This document shows positions 61,647 to 64,000 of a stretch of DNA of 64,000 bases, one piece after another. How positions within the stretch are numbered: position 1 is the first letter of the stretch; every line of letters starts with the position of its first letter. Under the pieces are notes generated by a model. That model saw nothing but the letters and a program-made list of their open reading frames with translations, did not search any database and had not been told where the DNA came from. Position numbers and translations under genes: made by a program. Source of the stretch: Aminipila sp047974845 (GTDB lineage: Bacteria; Bacillota; Clostridia; Peptostreptococcales; Anaerovoracaceae); contig JBKECQ010000008.1 of assembly GCA_047974845.1 (NCBI GenBank), positions 1-64,000 on the forward strand, given 5' to 3'.

Positions 61647-62479
61647 AAAATTTAAAGCATATATATAGCCAAGGAATGCCCTTTGAATCTGTAGCGCTAG
61701 ATAACATAAATTTTGAAATAAATGATGGAGAGTTTGTTGGAATAATTGGACATACCGGTTCAGGCAAGTCTACACTTGTACAACATTTCAATGGGCTTTT
61801 AAAACCAAACGAGGGTGAAATAATTGTTAATGGCGTAAATATAACGGAGAAAGGGATTTCCATGAAATCCATCAGGCGACAAATTGGACTTGTGTTTCAG
61901 TATCCAGAGTATCAGCTTTTTGAGGAAACAGTTAAAGAAGATGTTGCATTTGGGCCAATAAATCTAGGGCTTAGCAGTGAAGAAGTTGACCAAAGGGTTA
62001 GAGAAGCCATAGAATTAGTAGGGCTTGATTATGATGAAATTGCAGACAGATCTCCCTTTGACCTATCAGGAGGGCAAAAAAGAAGAGTTGCCATAGCAGG
62101 TGTAATTGCAATGAAGCCGGAAGTGCTTATTTTGGACGAACCTACAGCAGGTCTTGATCCTAAGGCGCATAAGGATTTACTTAATGTAATAAAGAGGATT
62201 CATAAAGAACAGGGCAGCATACTGGTTTTAGTTTCACACAACATGAGGGATATAGCTGCTTTAGCAGATAAGGTATTAGTAATTGAGAAGGGAAAACTAG
62301 CAATGTCCGGCACGCCTAGACAGGTTTTCTCCAATAGAGATGAGCTAATAAAAATCGGGCTTAGTGTGCCTCCTGTAGCAGAAATATTATATAAAATACG
62401 TGATAAAGGCTTTGACATTGATCCAAATGTTTTAAACTTAGATGAAGCTGTAGAAAGACTAATAGGAAAACTACGATGA
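61631..62479 (+). CDS. ecfA2: ECF transporter ATPase EcfA2
   Basis: The second ATPase of the ECF module, 282 residues. It has Walker A GHTGSGKST, signature DLSGGQKRRVAIAG and Walker B LILDEPTAGLDP. It starts inside the end of ecfA1 and overlaps ecfT by 4 bases (ATGA), so all three subunits are coupled. The two ATPases form a heterodimer. Confidence 0.96.
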   Translation: MSIQVKNLKHIYSQGMPFESVALDNINFEINDGEFVGIIGHTGSGKSTLVQHFNGLLKPNEGEIIVNGVNITEKGISMKSIRRQIGLVFQYPEYQLFEETVKEDVAFGPINLGLSSEEVDQRVREAIELVGLDYDEIADRSPFDLSGGQKRRVAIAGVIAMKPEVLILDEPTAGLDPKAHKDLLNVIKRIHKEQGSILVLVSHNMRDIAALADKVLVIEKGKLAMSGTPRQVFSNRDELIKIGLSVPPVAEILYKIRDKGFDIDPNVLNLDEAVERLIGKLR

Positions 62480-63276
62480 TTAGAGATATTACTTTAGGAC
62501 AATATTATCCCGGAGATTCAGTAATACATAGGCTGGATCCCAGAATTAAGATTATTGGAACATTTATATATATTATAGCGCTGTTTGTTGTAAGCGATTT
62601 TATTGGATTTGCCATATCAGCATTAATGCTTTCCATAATAGTAGGAATATCCAAAGTTCCCTTTGGGTTTATATCAAAAGGGCTAAAGCCGGTATTTTTA
62701 ATTATTGCTTTAACCTTTTTAATTAATATGTTTATGACCGACGGAGAGCTATTATTTAAAATTGGATTTTTAAAGCTTACCAAAGAGGGTCTTTACAATG
62801 CTTGTTTTATGGGCTTAAGATTGATATTACTTATTTTTGGTTCATCTATTCTAACCCTTACTACTAAGCCGATTAGCTTAACCGATGGAATAGAATATTT
62901 ATTGAATCCATTAAAAAAGATAGGTGTACCGGCACATGAACTGGCTATGATGATGACAATTGCATTAAGGTTTATACCAACTTTATTAGAGGAAACAGAT
63001 AAAATAATGAAAGCTCAGATGGCAAGAGGGGCAGACTTTGAGAGTGGAAATATAATGAAGAGAGCTAAGAGCCTGATTCCTCTGTTAGTACCACTGTTTA
63101 TAAGCGCTTTTAGAATAGCACAGGACTTAGCCATGGCCATGGAAGCCAGATGTTATCGCGGAGGTAAGTTCAGAACAAGACTTCATGAGATGAGGTTGAA
63201 AAGTAGAGATTATTCTGCGGTCACAATAATGATTTTGTTTTTAGCATTAATTATTTTTCAGGGGCGTATAATATAG
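62476..63276 (+). CDS. ecfT: ECF transporter membrane subunit EcfT
   Basis: EcfT links the ATPases to the S components. The 266-residue membrane protein has hydrophobic helices in both halves and the two coupling motifs near the C-terminus (AQMARGADFESGNI and AMEARCYRGG). The second has ARC in place of the usual ARG. In many Firmicutes truA and rplM-rpsI come next, but here a secreted protein follows. Confidence 0.95.
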   Translation: MIRDITLGQYYPGDSVIHRLDPRIKIIGTFIYIIALFVVSDFIGFAISALMLSIIVGISKVPFGFISKGLKPVFLIIALTFLINMFMTDGELLFKIGFLKLTKEGLYNACFMGLRLILLIFGSSILTLTTKPISLTDGIEYLLNPLKKIGVPAHELAMMMTIALRFIPTLLEETDKIMKAQMARGADFESGNIMKRAKSLIPLLVPLFISAFRIAQDLAMAMEARCYRGGKFRTRLHEMRLKSRDYSAVTIMILFLALIIFQGRII

Positions 63277-63304
63277 GAAGAATATATTATAAAGGAATGA
63301 TTAG

Positions 63305-64000
63305 GTGAAGCATATAAAGCTTGTATTGACAGCACTAACTTTAACGGCAGTGCTGTTATTTATTCTTATAGTCGGTCCTTCTGTGGAGGCTAAGCTTACC
63401 AGCAACAAAACAGAGGGAAGGACAGTAAGCGAACTGAACAAAGAGGATAGCAAATCTGCCAGTTCAGATATAAGTGTAGAAAACCAGGAGCAAGAAGAAT
63501 TGCTCACATATGGTTTTAATTTAAAGTACGATAAATACTTGGTAGAGGCGCCATATACCTATGTAGTAAATGGTGAAGAACGCTGTTTTCAATTTGATGT
63601 TATGCGAGAAAAAATAGCTGTTGCAGAAACAGGCTTAAGTAAATATCGTCTAACATATATTGATAATTACAAAAATAGAAATGGGTATGCACCTTTTTAT
63701 AAAGGAGGAACTGTTGACCCACTTGGTACTAATAGAAGCGCTGCAGCACCGGCTTACGCAGATATAAACAACTTGAATGAGTTTATTTATCTTGAAGACG
63801 GAACCTTAGTGGAAGTATTGGAAGAGGATGAAGATTATACTTTGGTTGCCATAGTTGGAACAGGAAATGAGTACTCTGTTCCAAGTCGCTATGTCCCAAC
63901 TGATGACTGTTTAACCCAGCTGAAAAAAGTTGTTGTAGTTGATAGAACCAACCAAAACATAGCTACATTTGAAAAGGAAGATCAGTGGAATGTTACTTCA
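63305..64000 (+). CDS. Probable L,D-transpeptidase with N-terminal membrane anchor, truncated by the window edge
   Basis: The first 232 codons of a secreted or membrane-anchored protein, with a GTG start and AAAGGA upstream. A hydrophobic segment (ALTLTAVLLFILIVGPSVEA) near the N-terminus is a signal anchor. An extracellular linker and a beta-rich region (residues about 60-205) follow, then LKKVVVVDRTNQNIATFEKE, which looks like the opening strand of a YkuD L,D-transpeptidase domain. The catalytic Cys motif would lie beyond the edge, so activity cannot be checked. Confidence 0.55.
   Translation, partial: MKHIKLVLTALTLTAVLLFILIVGPSVEAKLTSNKTEGRTVSELNKEDSKSASSDISVENQEQEELLTYGFNLKYDKYLVEAPYTYVVNGEERCFQFDVMREKIAVAETGLSKYRLTYIDNYKNRNGYAPFYKGGTVDPLGTNRSAAAPAYADINNLNEFIYLEDGTLVEVLEEDEDYTLVAIVGTGNEYSVPSRYVPTDDCLTQLKKVVVVDRTNQNIATFEKEDQWNVTS

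Overview
The window is AT-rich DNA from a motile, low-GC Gram-positive anaerobe, most likely class Clostridia. The support is a Firmicutes-type flagellar and chemotaxis set (CsrA/FliW, FliA-FlgM, FapA, CheC/CheD), strong AGGAGG ribosome-binding sites, zinc-ribbon forms of S14, S4 and L36, an ECF transport module behind the ribosomal cluster, and an SLH-domain surface protein. The genus cannot be named from the sequence; a relative of Anaerovoracaceae or Peptostreptococcales is only a guess. No tRNA, rRNA, CRISPR array or prophage was recognised. The only mobile DNA seen is the end of an IS3-family element at the left edge.

Layout. 1-120: IS3-type end. 180-6405 (minus): late flagellar operon flgM-flgN-flgK-flgL-DUF6470-fliW-csrA, behind a near-perfect sigma-28 promoter and closed by a terminator. 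6500-13405 (minus): cheA-cheR-cheB and an FtsA-like ATPase, closed by a terminator; this CheA carries an extra C-terminal CheW domain. 13781-18442: a 1534-residue SLH protein. 18488-26587 (plus): flgB-flhA-fliA-flgF-flgG-fapA-cheC-cheD. 26725-29626 (minus): parA, a protein with a ComFB domain, and an HD-GYP response regulator. 29686-33090 (plus): fliD-fliS-fliT-like genes with a second sigma-28-type promoter. The flagellin gene, the rod/hook/export core, cheY and a separate cheW are not in the window.

33154-43893 is metabolic: xanthine phosphoribosyltransferase, a BMP-type nucleoside-binding lipoprotein with its ABC transporter, a PHP phosphoesterase, an ssDNA-binding YdbC/PC4-like protein, two small membrane proteins, a uridine-kinase-like protein and a PfkB (pseudouridine-kinase-like) sugar kinase. 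Together they suggest purine and (pseudo)uridine salvage.

44240-60437 is the complete S10-spc-alpha ribosomal superoperon, from rpsJ to rplQ with secY, adk, map, infA and rpoA, in standard order. Unusually, several spacers hold stem-loops without terminator U-tracts: the leader, rpsJ/rplC, rpsC/rplP, rpsN/rpsH, map/infA, infA/rpmJ and rpoA/rplQ. Some have compensatory base changes between copies or mutually exclusive pairings. After the rplQ terminator comes ecfA1-ecfA2-ecfT, whose putative promoter shares a 21-bp box with the S10 promoter, and then a truncated probable L,D-transpeptidase.

The strongest candidates for undescribed biology are the set of structured spacers in the ribosomal operon and the ParA/ComFB/HD-GYP cluster inside the flagellar locus, which may link cyclic-di-GMP to positioning of a surface or motility apparatus.
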